A stretch of 64,000 bases of DNA from Bryobacterales bacterium (lineage in GTDB: Bacteria; Acidobacteriota; Terriglobia; Bryobacterales; Bryobacteraceae), in assembly GCA_003166865.1 (NCBI GenBank), contig PMUP01000050.1, forward strand, positions 28,283 to 92,282, in the 5' to 3' direction. The translations under genes and the position numbers were made by a program. This document shows, piece by piece, positions 32,425 to 40,233 of this stretch. Each line of letters opens with the position of its first letter. Positions within the stretch are counted from its first letter, which is position 1. The notes under the pieces are model-generated. The model did not search any database. It saw only the letters and a program-made list of their open reading frames with translations, and was not told the DNA's origin.

Positions 32425-34689
32425 TCAATTGATGTACAGGAACTCGTTGGAGTCGAGCAGCATGTGGCACAGGTCGACAAACGCGGCGGCGCGCGCCGGA
32501 TCGGTTCCCGCCGGCAGATTGGCGGGCAGCGGCGGCTTGCTCTTGTCATCCCCGGCCAACCGTTGGGCCATAATCGGCATCTGCTTGGCGAGAAAATCTT
32601 CGGCGATCTTTTGCTCCTCAGCGCTGGCCCCTCGTCCATAAGCCAGGTGGAATGCCCGGTCCACTTGCGCTTCGGGCTTGAGTCCGCTGTCGTTGAAGAC
32701 GCGGCCGGCGAGAGAGCGCGCCCAATCCAGCACCAGCTCGTTGTTCAACAGGTCGAGCGACTGCGGCGCAGTGACGGTGTTCTTGCGATAATCGCAGCTC
32801 TCAAACGTATTGGCGGTGTCGAATTCCTGCAACAGCGGATAGGGCAGGTTGCGGCGGACAAAAATGTAGACGCTACGGCGATCGCTTTGCGCGGGATCTT
32901 TCTCCGTTCGCCAGCCTCCGGCCACTGCCGTCGCGGAAAGCTCGGTGATCAGTCCGGGAGGTACCGGAGGATACACGCCGGGCCCGCCTGGCTGCGGATT
33001 CAGCAACCCGGCCGTGGCCAGCATGGAATCGCGAACGGCTTCCGCTTCCATGCGGCGGCGAGGGTAGCGCCACAGCAGCTTGTTATCGGGATCAGCTTCG
33101 GCGATCTTGGGCTGATAATCGGAGGCCTCCTGATATGCATTCGAAAGCAGAATCAGGCGATGCACCTTCTTGATGCTCCAGCCGTTGTCGACAAAATAGT
33201 TCGCGAGATAATCCAGGAGCTCGGGATGCGTGGGCTTCGCTCCCATGCGGCCGAAATCGCCAGGCGTGGCCACGATGCCGCGGCCGAAATGATAGTGCCA
33301 GATGCGATTCACCATCACGCGAACAGGCAACGGATTCGATGGATCGGTGAGCCAGGCCGCAAGAGAGCTGCGGCGGCCAGTGGAGTTCACGCCCTGGGGC
33401 GGAGTGATTTTCGCGTCGCTCCGGTCCAGAATCGAAAGGAATCCCGGCTGCACTTCATCGCCGGGGGCGAAGCGGCTCCCGCCGCGCAAAATATAGGTTG
33501 GCGGCGCAGTGGCGTTCAGGTCCGTCATGAACTGGCCTTCGGGCAGCGGAGCGGGCTTGATATAGTCGAACGTGGCTAACTGGGCCTTGAGCTCGGCATA
33601 GCGCTTCGCATTGTCGCCTTTGAGCGCTTTCACCGGATCGCCCAAGCCGCCGAATCGAGTCTCCGCGATGTGATAGACCTGCTGTTCGAGCGGCGTGCGC
33701 TGGGCCGCATCCTTGGCGACGACAGCCTGGACTTCGTCCGTCATGACCGTCGCTGAGTGCTTCTTGCGATCCTCCAGAATCGGCGCCATGATCTTTTCCA
33801 TCTCGGCGCGAATGTCCTTGGTCTTTGCATCCCACGCCGAGTACTGCTCTTCGTATTTGCGCTTGTCTTCGGGATCCGAGAGCGGCAGCGGACCGTCGCC
33901 GAAGGCGGTGTTGGCGAAGAACGACTGGAGGCGATAGTAGTCCTTGGTCAGAATCGGATCGAACTTGTGATCGTGGCACTTCGCGCAGCCGAACGTCATG
34001 CCCAGGAACGCGACGCCGGTAACCGTGGTCATGTCGTCGAGCGTCTGATGGCGGCGCTCGAACAGATCGGGCGCGTTGGTTTCGTCGATCCAGTGCCGGT
34101 TGAATCCCATGGCGGTGAGCGCTTCGGTGTTACCGGGGTACAGCTCGTCGCCCGCGATTTGCTCCTTCACGAACCGGTCATACGGCTTGTCATCGTTGAA
34201 CGCTTTGATGACGTAGTCGCGATAGCGCCAGACATTGGGACGGGTCTCATCTGCCTTGAAGCCATTGCTATCTGCGTAGCGCGCGACATCCAGCCAATGA
34301 CGTCCCCAGCGCTCGCCATAAGCGGGCGAGGCGAGCAACCGGTCCACAACTTTCTCCCAGGCGTTGGGTGAGTAGTCGCTCAGGAATTGCTGGATTTCTT
34401 CCTGGGTGGGAGGGAGGCCGGTCATGTCGACGGTGACGCGTCGCAGTAGCGTCAGCTTGTCGGCGCGGGAATTGGGCTGGAGCTTGTTCTCTTCGAGCTT
34501 GGCGAGGATGAACGCGTCGATCGGGGTCTTGACCCAGGCTTTGTTCCTAACCGCGGGTACCGGCGACTTTTTTACCGGCTGGAAGAACCAGTAGTTCTTC
34601 TGAGCGGGCGTGAAGACGTGGGGCGCCTCGGCCGGGAACAGGAAGGGAGGTGACAGGGCCAGGCCCAGGAGCACAGACACGCAGCGCAT
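32425..34689 (-). CDS. DUF1549/DUF1553 secreted protein
   Basis: The start at ATG 34689 is preferred because GGAGG lies five bases before it; GTG 34695 sits directly on the GGAGG. The product is about 754 residues with a signal peptide. DUF1549 (about 55-265) contains PIDAFILAKLEENKLQPN, GLPPTQEEIQQFL, GERWGRHWLDVARYADSNG and a haem-like motif in FGCAKCHDHKFDPI. DUF1553 (about 450-720) contains RSSLAAWLTDPSNPL, RVMVNRIWHYHFGRGIV and RRRMEAEAVRDSML. The usual N-terminal PSCyt1 domain is absent, so the separate cytochrome/HhH protein two genes downstream may supply the haem part. Heads the operon. Confidence 0.93.
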   Translation of the reverse strand: MRCVSVLLGLALSPPFLFPAEAPHVFTPAQKNYWFFQPVKKSPVPAVRNKAWVKTPIDAFILAKLEENKLQPNSRADKLTLLRRVTVDMTGLPPTQEEIQQFLSDYSPNAWEKVVDRLLASPAYGERWGRHWLDVARYADSNGFKADETRPNVWRYRDYVIKAFNDDKPYDRFVKEQIAGDELYPGNTEALTAMGFNRHWIDETNAPDLFERRHQTLDDMTTVTGVAFLGMTFGCAKCHDHKFDPILTKDYYRLQSFFANTAFGDGPLPLSDPEDKRKYEEQYSAWDAKTKDIRAEMEKIMAPILEDRKKHSATVMTDEVQAVVAKDAAQRTPLEQQVYHIAETRFGGLGDPVKALKGDNAKRYAELKAQLATFDYIKPAPLPEGQFMTDLNATAPPTYILRGGSRFAPGDEVQPGFLSILDRSDAKITPPQGVNSTGRRSSLAAWLTDPSNPLPVRVMVNRIWHYHFGRGIVATPGDFGRMGAKPTHPELLDYLANYFVDNGWSIKKVHRLILLSNAYQEASDYQPKIAEADPDNKLLWRYPRRRMEAEAVRDSMLATAGLLNPQPGGPGVYPPVPPGLITELSATAVAGGWRTEKDPAQSDRRSVYIFVRRNLPYPLLQEFDTANTFESCDYRKNTVTAPQSLDLLNNELVLDWARSLAGRVFNDSGLKPEAQVDRAFHLAYGRGASAEEQKIAEDFLAKQMPIMAQRLAGDDKSKPPLPANLPAGTDPARAAAFVDLCHMLLDSNEFLYIN

Positions 34690-34917
34690 CCACACCTCCG
34701 CTAGTTATATATATCATTTGTAAGAGCGAAAAGGAAGCCGCCGGGGTTACCAGGAAAGGGGTTTGGGACTAGGGATTTGGGATTGGCAGTTTGGGATTTA
34801 GGGGCTTCGGCGCAGCCGCTTCCTCGCCCTGTAAGATGAATAACGGGGTTTCGTGATCGAGGAGCGCACTAGCGCGAGCTCCTAAGATTTCGGTGCGCCG
34901 CAAGGCAAAGAGGCCTG
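34690..34917. other. Divergent intergenic region with short G-rich repeats
   Basis: TTTGGGA occurs in loose copies within 34762-34800 (GTTTGGGACTAGGGATTTGG..., then CAGTTTGGGATTTA). No gene is evident. Promoters for the DUF1549 operon and for the DUF1697 gene must lie here. Confidence 0.4.
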
Positions 34918-35454
34918 ATGACACACGTCGCGCTGCTTCGGGGAATCAACGTTGGCGGCAACAACGCGCTGCCGATGAAGGATCTCGCCCAGATGTTCTC
35001 GGACGCTGGATGCAAGGCCGTGCGCACGTTCATCCAGAGCGGCAACGTGATTTTCGATGCGCCAGCCGGAGCGCCCGGCATCGGCGATGCCGTCAAAGCA
35101 AAAATAGAAAAGCGTTACGGCTATCGCATTCCCGTGGTCATCCGGACATCCGAGCAGTTGCTCAAGACCATCCGCGACAATCCATTTCTCAAGGCCGGAG
35201 CGGAGGAGAAAATGCTGCACGTTTATTTCCTGGCCGATTCGCCGAAGGCCAGCGCGATTGCGGGCTTGGATCCCGCGCGGTCGGCGCCAGACGCTTTTCA
35301 CCTGCGCGGCCAGGAGATCTATCTGCATCTTCCCAACGGCATGGCGCGCACCAAATTGACTAACGCTTACTTTGATTCGAAGCTCTCGACCATCTGCACG
35401 GCGAGAAACTGGGCAACGGTGCTCAAGCTCGCCGCTATGATGGCAGAGGGATGA
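34918..35454 (+). CDS. DUF1697 protein
   Basis: A 178-residue cytoplasmic protein with the typical DUF1697 opening THVALLRGINVGGNNALPM, then TFIQSGNVIFDAP and the later DAFHLRGQEIYLHLPNG and ARNWATVLKL. Complete length. The stop overlaps the next start by four bases (ATGA at 35451-35454), so it is coupled with an ABC-F gene. The function of DUF1697 is unknown. Confidence 0.92.
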   Translation: MTHVALLRGINVGGNNALPMKDLAQMFSDAGCKAVRTFIQSGNVIFDAPAGAPGIGDAVKAKIEKRYGYRIPVVIRTSEQLLKTIRDNPFLKAGAEEKMLHVYFLADSPKASAIAGLDPARSAPDAFHLRGQEIYLHLPNGMARTKLTNAYFDSKLSTICTARNWATVLKLAAMMAEG

Positions 35455-37088
35455 TCTCGTTTTCCAATATCAATAAGCAGTACGGCAAGCAGCTGATCTT
35501 TGTGGACGCTTCGTTTCAATTGAACCCCGGCGAGAAAGTCGGGCTGGTGGGGCCGAACGGCGCGGGCAAGACGACGCTGTTCCGCATGATCGTGGGCGAG
35601 GAAGAGGCGGACGATGGCGACGTCACCGTTCCCAAGCGGCTCCACATCGGCTACTTTCGCCAGGACGTGGAGGAGATGCAAGGTCGGTCGGTTTTGGATG
35701 AAGCCATCGCGGGAAGCGGGCGCGCGGGCGATCTGCATCACGAACTCGATGAGTTGCAACGCGCCATGGAGGATCCCGAACGCGCGGATGAACTGGACGA
35801 GATTTTGGAACGCTTCGGCCATGTTCAGGAAGAGTACGAGCATCTGGATGGCTACGCGTTGGAGGCGCAGGCGCGCGAGGTGCTGCATGGCCTCGGCTTT
35901 CAAGACGACCAAATCGACGGCGACGTGGGAGCGCTGTCGGGCGGATGGAAGATGCGGGTGACGCTGGCGCGGGTGCTGCTGGGCCGTCCGGATGTGTTGC
36001 TGATGGACGAGCCGACCAACCACCTGGATATCGAATCGATCATTTGGCTGGAGCAGTTCCTCAAGTCTTATCAAGGCGCGCTGCTGATGACCTCGCACGA
36101 CCGCGAATTCATGAACCGCATCGTATCGAAGATTGCCGAAATCGACTCGGGCGAGATCGTAACGTATTCGGGCGATTACGATTTCTACGAGCGGGAGCGG
36201 GCTATTCGTGAAACAAATCAACAGGCAGCCTTCGCGCGTCAGCAGGCGATGCTGGCCAAGGAGCAGCGCTTCATCGATCGTTTCCGGACACACGCGGCCA
36301 AGGCGGCGCAGGTGCAGAGCCGCATCAAGGCTCTCGACAAGATCGAAAGAGTTGAACTGCCAAAGAAGCGTCAGGTGGTAAAGTTCGAGTTTCGCGTGCC
36401 GGCGCGGTCGGGCGATCAAGTGGCTGTGATCGAGGATCTGCACAAACGATTCGGCCCGCGCGTGATTTACGACGGATTCAATCTCACGGTGCGCCGCGGC
36501 GAACGCTGGGCAGTGATGGGCAAGAACGGCGCGGGCAAAACCACGCTGCTCAAAATGATCGCGGGAGCGATTGAACCCGACGCAGGCAGTGTACGTTTAG
36601 GAGCCAGCTTGAGCATGGGATATTTCGCGCAACAATCGCTGGACGTGTTGGATCCCGAGCTGACTGTTATCGAGCAGCTCCAGAAGGATTTCCCACAGGA
36701 CGGTCTGGGATCACTGCGCACGCTGGCCGGAGCGTTTCAATTTTCAGGCGACGACGTGGACAAAAGCATCCGGGCGCTGTCGGGCGGCGAGAAATCGCGA
36801 TTGGCGATGGCGCGAATGCTCTATAATCCGCCGAATTTTCTGGTGCTGGATGAACCCACCAATCACCTCGACCTGGCGACCAAGGAGATGCTGGTGGAGG
36901 CGCTGAAGGAGTTTGAAGGCACCATGATTTTCGTGTCGCACGATCGCACGTTCCTGCGTGGCCTAAGCTCGCGTGTGCTGGAGCTGGGCGGCGAGAGCGG
37001 GCGGGATCGCGATCCGCACGTGTATTTGGGATCGTATGTCGAGTATGTGCAGAAGACCGGGCACGAAGCCCCGGGGATTTACGCCTGA
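35451..37088 (+). CDS. ABC-F family ATPase
   Basis: A 545-residue soluble protein with two ABC domains and no membrane segment. Domain 1: Walker A GPNGAGKTTL (34-43), signature LSGGWKMRVTLARVLL, Walker B VLLMDEPTNHLD. A charged linker (about 235-310) follows, then domain 2: GKNGAGKTTLLKM, LSGGEKSRLAMARML, FLVLDEPTNHLD. This is the Uup/EttA/YheS class, which acts on the ribosome (E-site factors, resistance or stalling relief) and does not transport. Linker-based subfamily cannot be settled by eye. Coupled with DUF1697 upstream. Confidence 0.95.
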   Translation: MISFSNINKQYGKQLIFVDASFQLNPGEKVGLVGPNGAGKTTLFRMIVGEEEADDGDVTVPKRLHIGYFRQDVEEMQGRSVLDEAIAGSGRAGDLHHELDELQRAMEDPERADELDEILERFGHVQEEYEHLDGYALEAQAREVLHGLGFQDDQIDGDVGALSGGWKMRVTLARVLLGRPDVLLMDEPTNHLDIESIIWLEQFLKSYQGALLMTSHDREFMNRIVSKIAEIDSGEIVTYSGDYDFYERERAIRETNQQAAFARQQAMLAKEQRFIDRFRTHAAKAAQVQSRIKALDKIERVELPKKRQVVKFEFRVPARSGDQVAVIEDLHKRFGPRVIYDGFNLTVRRGERWAVMGKNGAGKTTLLKMIAGAIEPDAGSVRLGASLSMGYFAQQSLDVLDPELTVIEQLQKDFPQDGLGSLRTLAGAFQFSGDDVDKSIRALSGGEKSRLAMARMLYNPPNFLVLDEPTNHLDLATKEMLVEALKEFEGTMIFVSHDRTFLRGLSSRVLELGGESGRDRDPHVYLGSYVEYVQKTGHEAPGIYA

Positions 37089-37096
37089 AGAGGCCA

Positions 37097-37954
37097 CTAC
37101 TCCCAGCCGGAGCCCATGCTTGCCGGCATGATTTTCATGAACGCTTCGACGGCGCGCATCTGGTCTCCGTAAATCTTGAACGCTTCCCAAACGACGAGCG
37201 CGTTGCCTTGGCCGTACGAATTCGTTTGACCGAAATTCATGCGCAGGAGCACGATGCCAAGCTCTTCGTCGACGGCTACGACGCGGGTGGTGATGAACGG
37301 ATGCTCCATGATCTTCTGCGTCTTGATGTTTTCGCAGCCTGGACGCGAGCAACCCGGACCAGCCGTAATGACGCCGTTCTCCACGCGGTATGCATCGGGC
37401 GCGAAGGGAGCGTCAACGGTGACGAAGCTACCGATTTTGAGTCCCGCCGGGTAGAACTTGGCGATCCGGATGGCGTCATCGCGCGATGCGAGTTGTGATT
37501 TCTCCGGAACGAACGCCATCGTCTTATCCGCGGCCTGAAGAGCATCCGGCTTGAAGAGCGCGCCTTCTTTCTGGGTTCTCGTGACCATGGTTTCGATCTC
37601 GGTGATTTTCTTGTCGGCGACTTTCAAGCGCAGGACTAGCATGACTGGCGAGCCCGCTTCCTCGACGATCACTTGCGAGGCGGCGATGCCCTGCCGGGCA
37701 TCCAAAATGTCCTGTCGAAACGCCCGGATGCGCGACGCGTCTTTCCAGAGGCCGTCGCCCAAATGCATCTCCACGCTGTCTTCGGTGAATCGCACTTTAG
37801 CGCTGAGCGGCAGAGCGCTTGGATCGTGCGCGACCAGAGCGTCGAGATACTGCGTGATGAATCCACGCAGGCATTCCCGATCGCAAGTAGCGGCGGCCCC
37901 CGCGTGAACCGCACCGGCGCCAATCAGAACCAGGACCAGCATGAGATGCTTCAT
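37097..37954 (-). CDS. Secreted hypothetical protein, paralogue of 28780-29748
   Basis: A 285-residue protein with a signal peptide (to about 20). CDRECLRGFITQYLDALVAHD, then LPLSAKVRFTEDSVEMHLGDGLW, matches the paralogue at 28780-29748 in order and spacing. A middle region (MAFVPEKSQLASRDDAIRIAKFY) and the end MGSGWE also correspond. Two extra cysteines lie in GPGCSRPGCENIK. It is 18 bp downstream of the hybrid kinase gene on the same strand and could be co-transcribed with that operon, but a functional link is not evident. Confidence 0.8.
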   Translation of the reverse strand: MKHLMLVLVLIGAGAVHAGAAATCDRECLRGFITQYLDALVAHDPSALPLSAKVRFTEDSVEMHLGDGLWKDASRIRAFRQDILDARQGIAASQVIVEEAGSPVMLVLRLKVADKKITEIETMVTRTQKEGALFKPDALQAADKTMAFVPEKSQLASRDDAIRIAKFYPAGLKIGSFVTVDAPFAPDAYRVENGVITAGPGCSRPGCENIKTQKIMEHPFITTRVVAVDEELGIVLLRMNFGQTNSYGQGNALVVWEAFKIYGDQMRAVEAFMKIMPASMGSGWE

Positions 37955-37972
37955 GGCGTTTGATTGTATACC

Positions 37973-39748
37973 TTACTCGACTTGGATGTTGTTCAGATAG
38001 CGGTCCAGATCTTCGATACTCGCCCGCATCCGCGCGCTATCGCTCGCAAGAGCGGACTCTTCGAGCGCGCTGCCAATTTCGGTGATCGGTTCGAAACCGT
38101 AGCCGCCGCCGGTGCCGCACATTTGGTGGCCGAGCATGCGGATCGTGTCATAGTCGCTGCAATCCAGTGCAGCTCGCAGTTTCCGAACATCGCCACGCCG
38201 TTTCTCGAGATAGCCACCAACCACCGGCTTGAGCCACGCTTCCACCGGGACATGAATTCGGTCGCTCACGGATGCAGCCGGCACAGCCTTGTTAATTGCT
38301 TCGAGCAGAGTGGCCTTCTTGATGGGCTTCGTAAGATGGTCCGTGCAGCCGGCTTCGAAGCTCCGGGCTCTGGCTTCCCGCAAAGCATGGGCGGTCAGCA
38401 GGAAAATGGGCGTCGCGCCAAGCGCACGGATCTCGCGAGTGGCGGAATAGCCATCCAGAACAGGCATCTCAGCATCCAGGAGAACGATGTCGTAGGCACG
38501 TTGTTTGAATTGCTCAACCGCTTCGGCGCCGTTCTCCACTTCGTCGATGATGCAGCCGGAATCTTTCAAATAGCCGCGAATGAGGAAGCGATTCTCCTCC
38601 GAATCGTCCGCCAAGAGAATTCGCAAGCCACGATTGCGAATCACGACCGGGGCGCTTCCCTCTGCCACCGGCTTGGGGGCGTCAGCGACGGAGAATCGCG
38701 CAGTGAAATGCATCGTGCTACCAGCGCCCGGTTTGCTTTCGGCCCAGATTTTTCCACCCATTAATTCAACGAAACGTTTGGAGATTGCGAGACCCAGGCC
38801 GGTGCCGCCATACTTGCGCGTGGTGGAGGCGTCGGCTTGCGAGAAACTGTCGAAGATCGTGGAAAGACGATCGGCGGGAATCCCGATACCGGTATCGGAG
38901 ACCGCGAAGTGCAGCGCGCCGGGCACTGGCTGGTCCGAATCTGTTTCCACGAGCACCGTGAGTTCGCCGCGGTCGGTGAATTTGGTGGCGTTGCCGAGTA
39001 AGTTCAAAAGGATTTGCCGGAGGCGGCCGGGGTCGCCGATCAAGAGCGTGGGCACGTTGGGTTGAATCCGGTTGACGAGAGCAAGGCCCTTGGCACGAGC
39101 GCGGACGGCCGCGATTTCGATCGCTTCTTGGATGACCTGAGCCAGATCGAATTCAATGTTCTCGAGATCGATCTGCCCGGCTTCGACTTTCGAGAAATCC
39201 AGAATATCGTTGATGACGTTCAACAGATTGTCGCCGGCACGTTGGAACACTTGCAGGTATTTCCGCTGTTCATCGTTGAGCGGCGTTTCCGATAACAACT
39301 CGACCATGCCGAGGAGCGCGTTCATGGGAGTCCGGATCTCGTGACTCATGCGCGCGAGAAACTCGGTCTTGGCCTGCGTTAGTTTGGCGATTTGCTCGCG
39401 CGCGAGCGAGGCTTCATGCGCGTATTGGACGAAACTCCGCGCTTGCTGGAACCTTTGCTCCGCGCACTCAATGAGGAGGAGCTTACGCTCTCCGGCGACG
39501 GCGATAGCACAAAAGTGAAGCTCGTCTCCGGTGGCGCCGCCTTGAGTCCAGAGGTCAGAGTAAAGCGCTGTGCGGGCACCGCGGTCAGCCCAGAATTCTT
39601 CGGCGTCGGGAAGAAAGACTTCGAGGAACGGAAAGGCTTCCGTCACGCTTCCGGCCGGTAGCCAATGGGGCGCCGGCCCCAACAATCGGAACGACGCTTC
39701 CCCGCTCCGCTCAAACACCGCGAAGCCGAGGGCTGTCAGAAGGTTCAT
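37973..39748 (-). CDS. Hybrid histidine kinase (HisKA-HATPase-REC-HPt)
   Basis: A 591-residue protein without membrane segments. The N-terminal 110 residues are an unrecognised sensor region, followed by a short coiled coil. HisKA has the phosphoacceptor H136 in ARMSHEIRTPMNALLG. HATPase_c has the N box LGNATKFTDRGEL, G1 VSDTGIGIPADR and G2 GGTGLGLAIS. A receiver starts near residue 375 (ILLADDSEENR) with the acceptor Asp in VLLDAEMPVLDG. A C-terminal HPt has a candidate His in LGHQMCGTGGG near 541. It starts four bases inside the end of the GTPase gene, closing the operon. It should respond to, or feed, the GTPase module; partners not proven. Confidence 0.93.
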   Translation of the reverse strand: MNLLTALGFAVFERSGEASFRLLGPAPHWLPAGSVTEAFPFLEVFLPDAEEFWADRGARTALYSDLWTQGGATGDELHFCAIAVAGERKLLLIECAEQRFQQARSFVQYAHEASLAREQIAKLTQAKTEFLARMSHEIRTPMNALLGMVELLSETPLNDEQRKYLQVFQRAGDNLLNVINDILDFSKVEAGQIDLENIEFDLAQVIQEAIEIAAVRARAKGLALVNRIQPNVPTLLIGDPGRLRQILLNLLGNATKFTDRGELTVLVETDSDQPVPGALHFAVSDTGIGIPADRLSTIFDSFSQADASTTRKYGGTGLGLAISKRFVELMGGKIWAESKPGAGSTMHFTARFSVADAPKPVAEGSAPVVIRNRGLRILLADDSEENRFLIRGYLKDSGCIIDEVENGAEAVEQFKQRAYDIVLLDAEMPVLDGYSATREIRALGATPIFLLTAHALREARARSFEAGCTDHLTKPIKKATLLEAINKAVPAASVSDRIHVPVEAWLKPVVGGYLEKRRGDVRKLRAALDCSDYDTIRMLGHQMCGTGGGYGFEPITEIGSALEESALASDSARMRASIEDLDRYLNNIQVE

Positions 39749-40230
39749 TGGAGCAACTTCCCGGCCAGTGCCAGGAACATTTCCTCGACGCCGCTGCCGG
39801 CCTTGGCGCTGGTTTCAAAAGTGGGCCAGCCGTGTTCGGCGACGGCTGTGTCCTGAACTTCCCACCGATCGCGAAGATCCGCCTTGTTCAACACCAGTAC
39901 GAACGGCAACGGACCGAGCTGCCCGGCAATGCGCCGCTGCAACTCGACAGCCTTGTTGAGCGACGCCGCGCGGCAGCCATCCACAACCAGGATGTATCCG
40001 GAAGCGCCGCGAAGATGCGAGACGTTCAGCTGCGCCAGGTCGTCTTCGCCCGCGAGGTCCCACAGCATCAGCGTGACGGATTCGGATCCAACGGTGACAT
40101 CCTTGCGATCGATCTTGACGCCGATGGTGGTGAGATAGCGTTCGTCGAAAATGCTTTCGACAAAGCGGCGCACCAGACTGGTTTTGCCGACACCGAATTG
40201 GCCCACCATGCAGATTTTCTTTTTCAACAT
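39745..40230 (-). CDS. Rab/Ras-like small GTPase
   Basis: A 161-residue cytoplasmic GTPase. G1 is GQFGVGKTS (10-18), G2 has TTIG (34-37), G3 is DLAGED (58-63), G4 is NKAD (115-118) and G5 is ETSAK (139-143). This is the Ras-superfamily order. At the Ras Gln61 position there is Glu62 (DLAGED instead of DxxGQE), so intrinsic hydrolysis may differ. No C-terminal cysteine for lipidation. It is three bases downstream of the OmpA-domain gene and overlaps the kinase gene by four bases. In bacteria such GTPases (MglA-like, and others of unknown role) act as switches for polarity or signalling. Confidence 0.92.
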   Translation of the reverse strand: MLKKKICMVGQFGVGKTSLVRRFVESIFDERYLTTIGVKIDRKDVTVGSESVTLMLWDLAGEDDLAQLNVSHLRGASGYILVVDGCRAASLNKAVELQRRIAGQLGPLPFVLVLNKADLRDRWEVQDTAVAEHGWPTFETSAKAGSGVEEMFLALAGKLLQ

Positions 40231-40233
40231 CTG

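Noticed and set aside
32464-33579. 371-codon plus-strand frame
   Set aside because: Antisense shadow of the DUF1549/DUF1553 gene.
34762-34800. G-rich repeats as a CRISPR or quadruplex array
   Set aside because: Units are short, uneven and imperfect; no spacer structure.
35367-36443. 358-codon minus-strand frame
   Set aside because: Antisense shadow of the ABC-F gene, rich in His/Arg/Leu as expected of such shadows.
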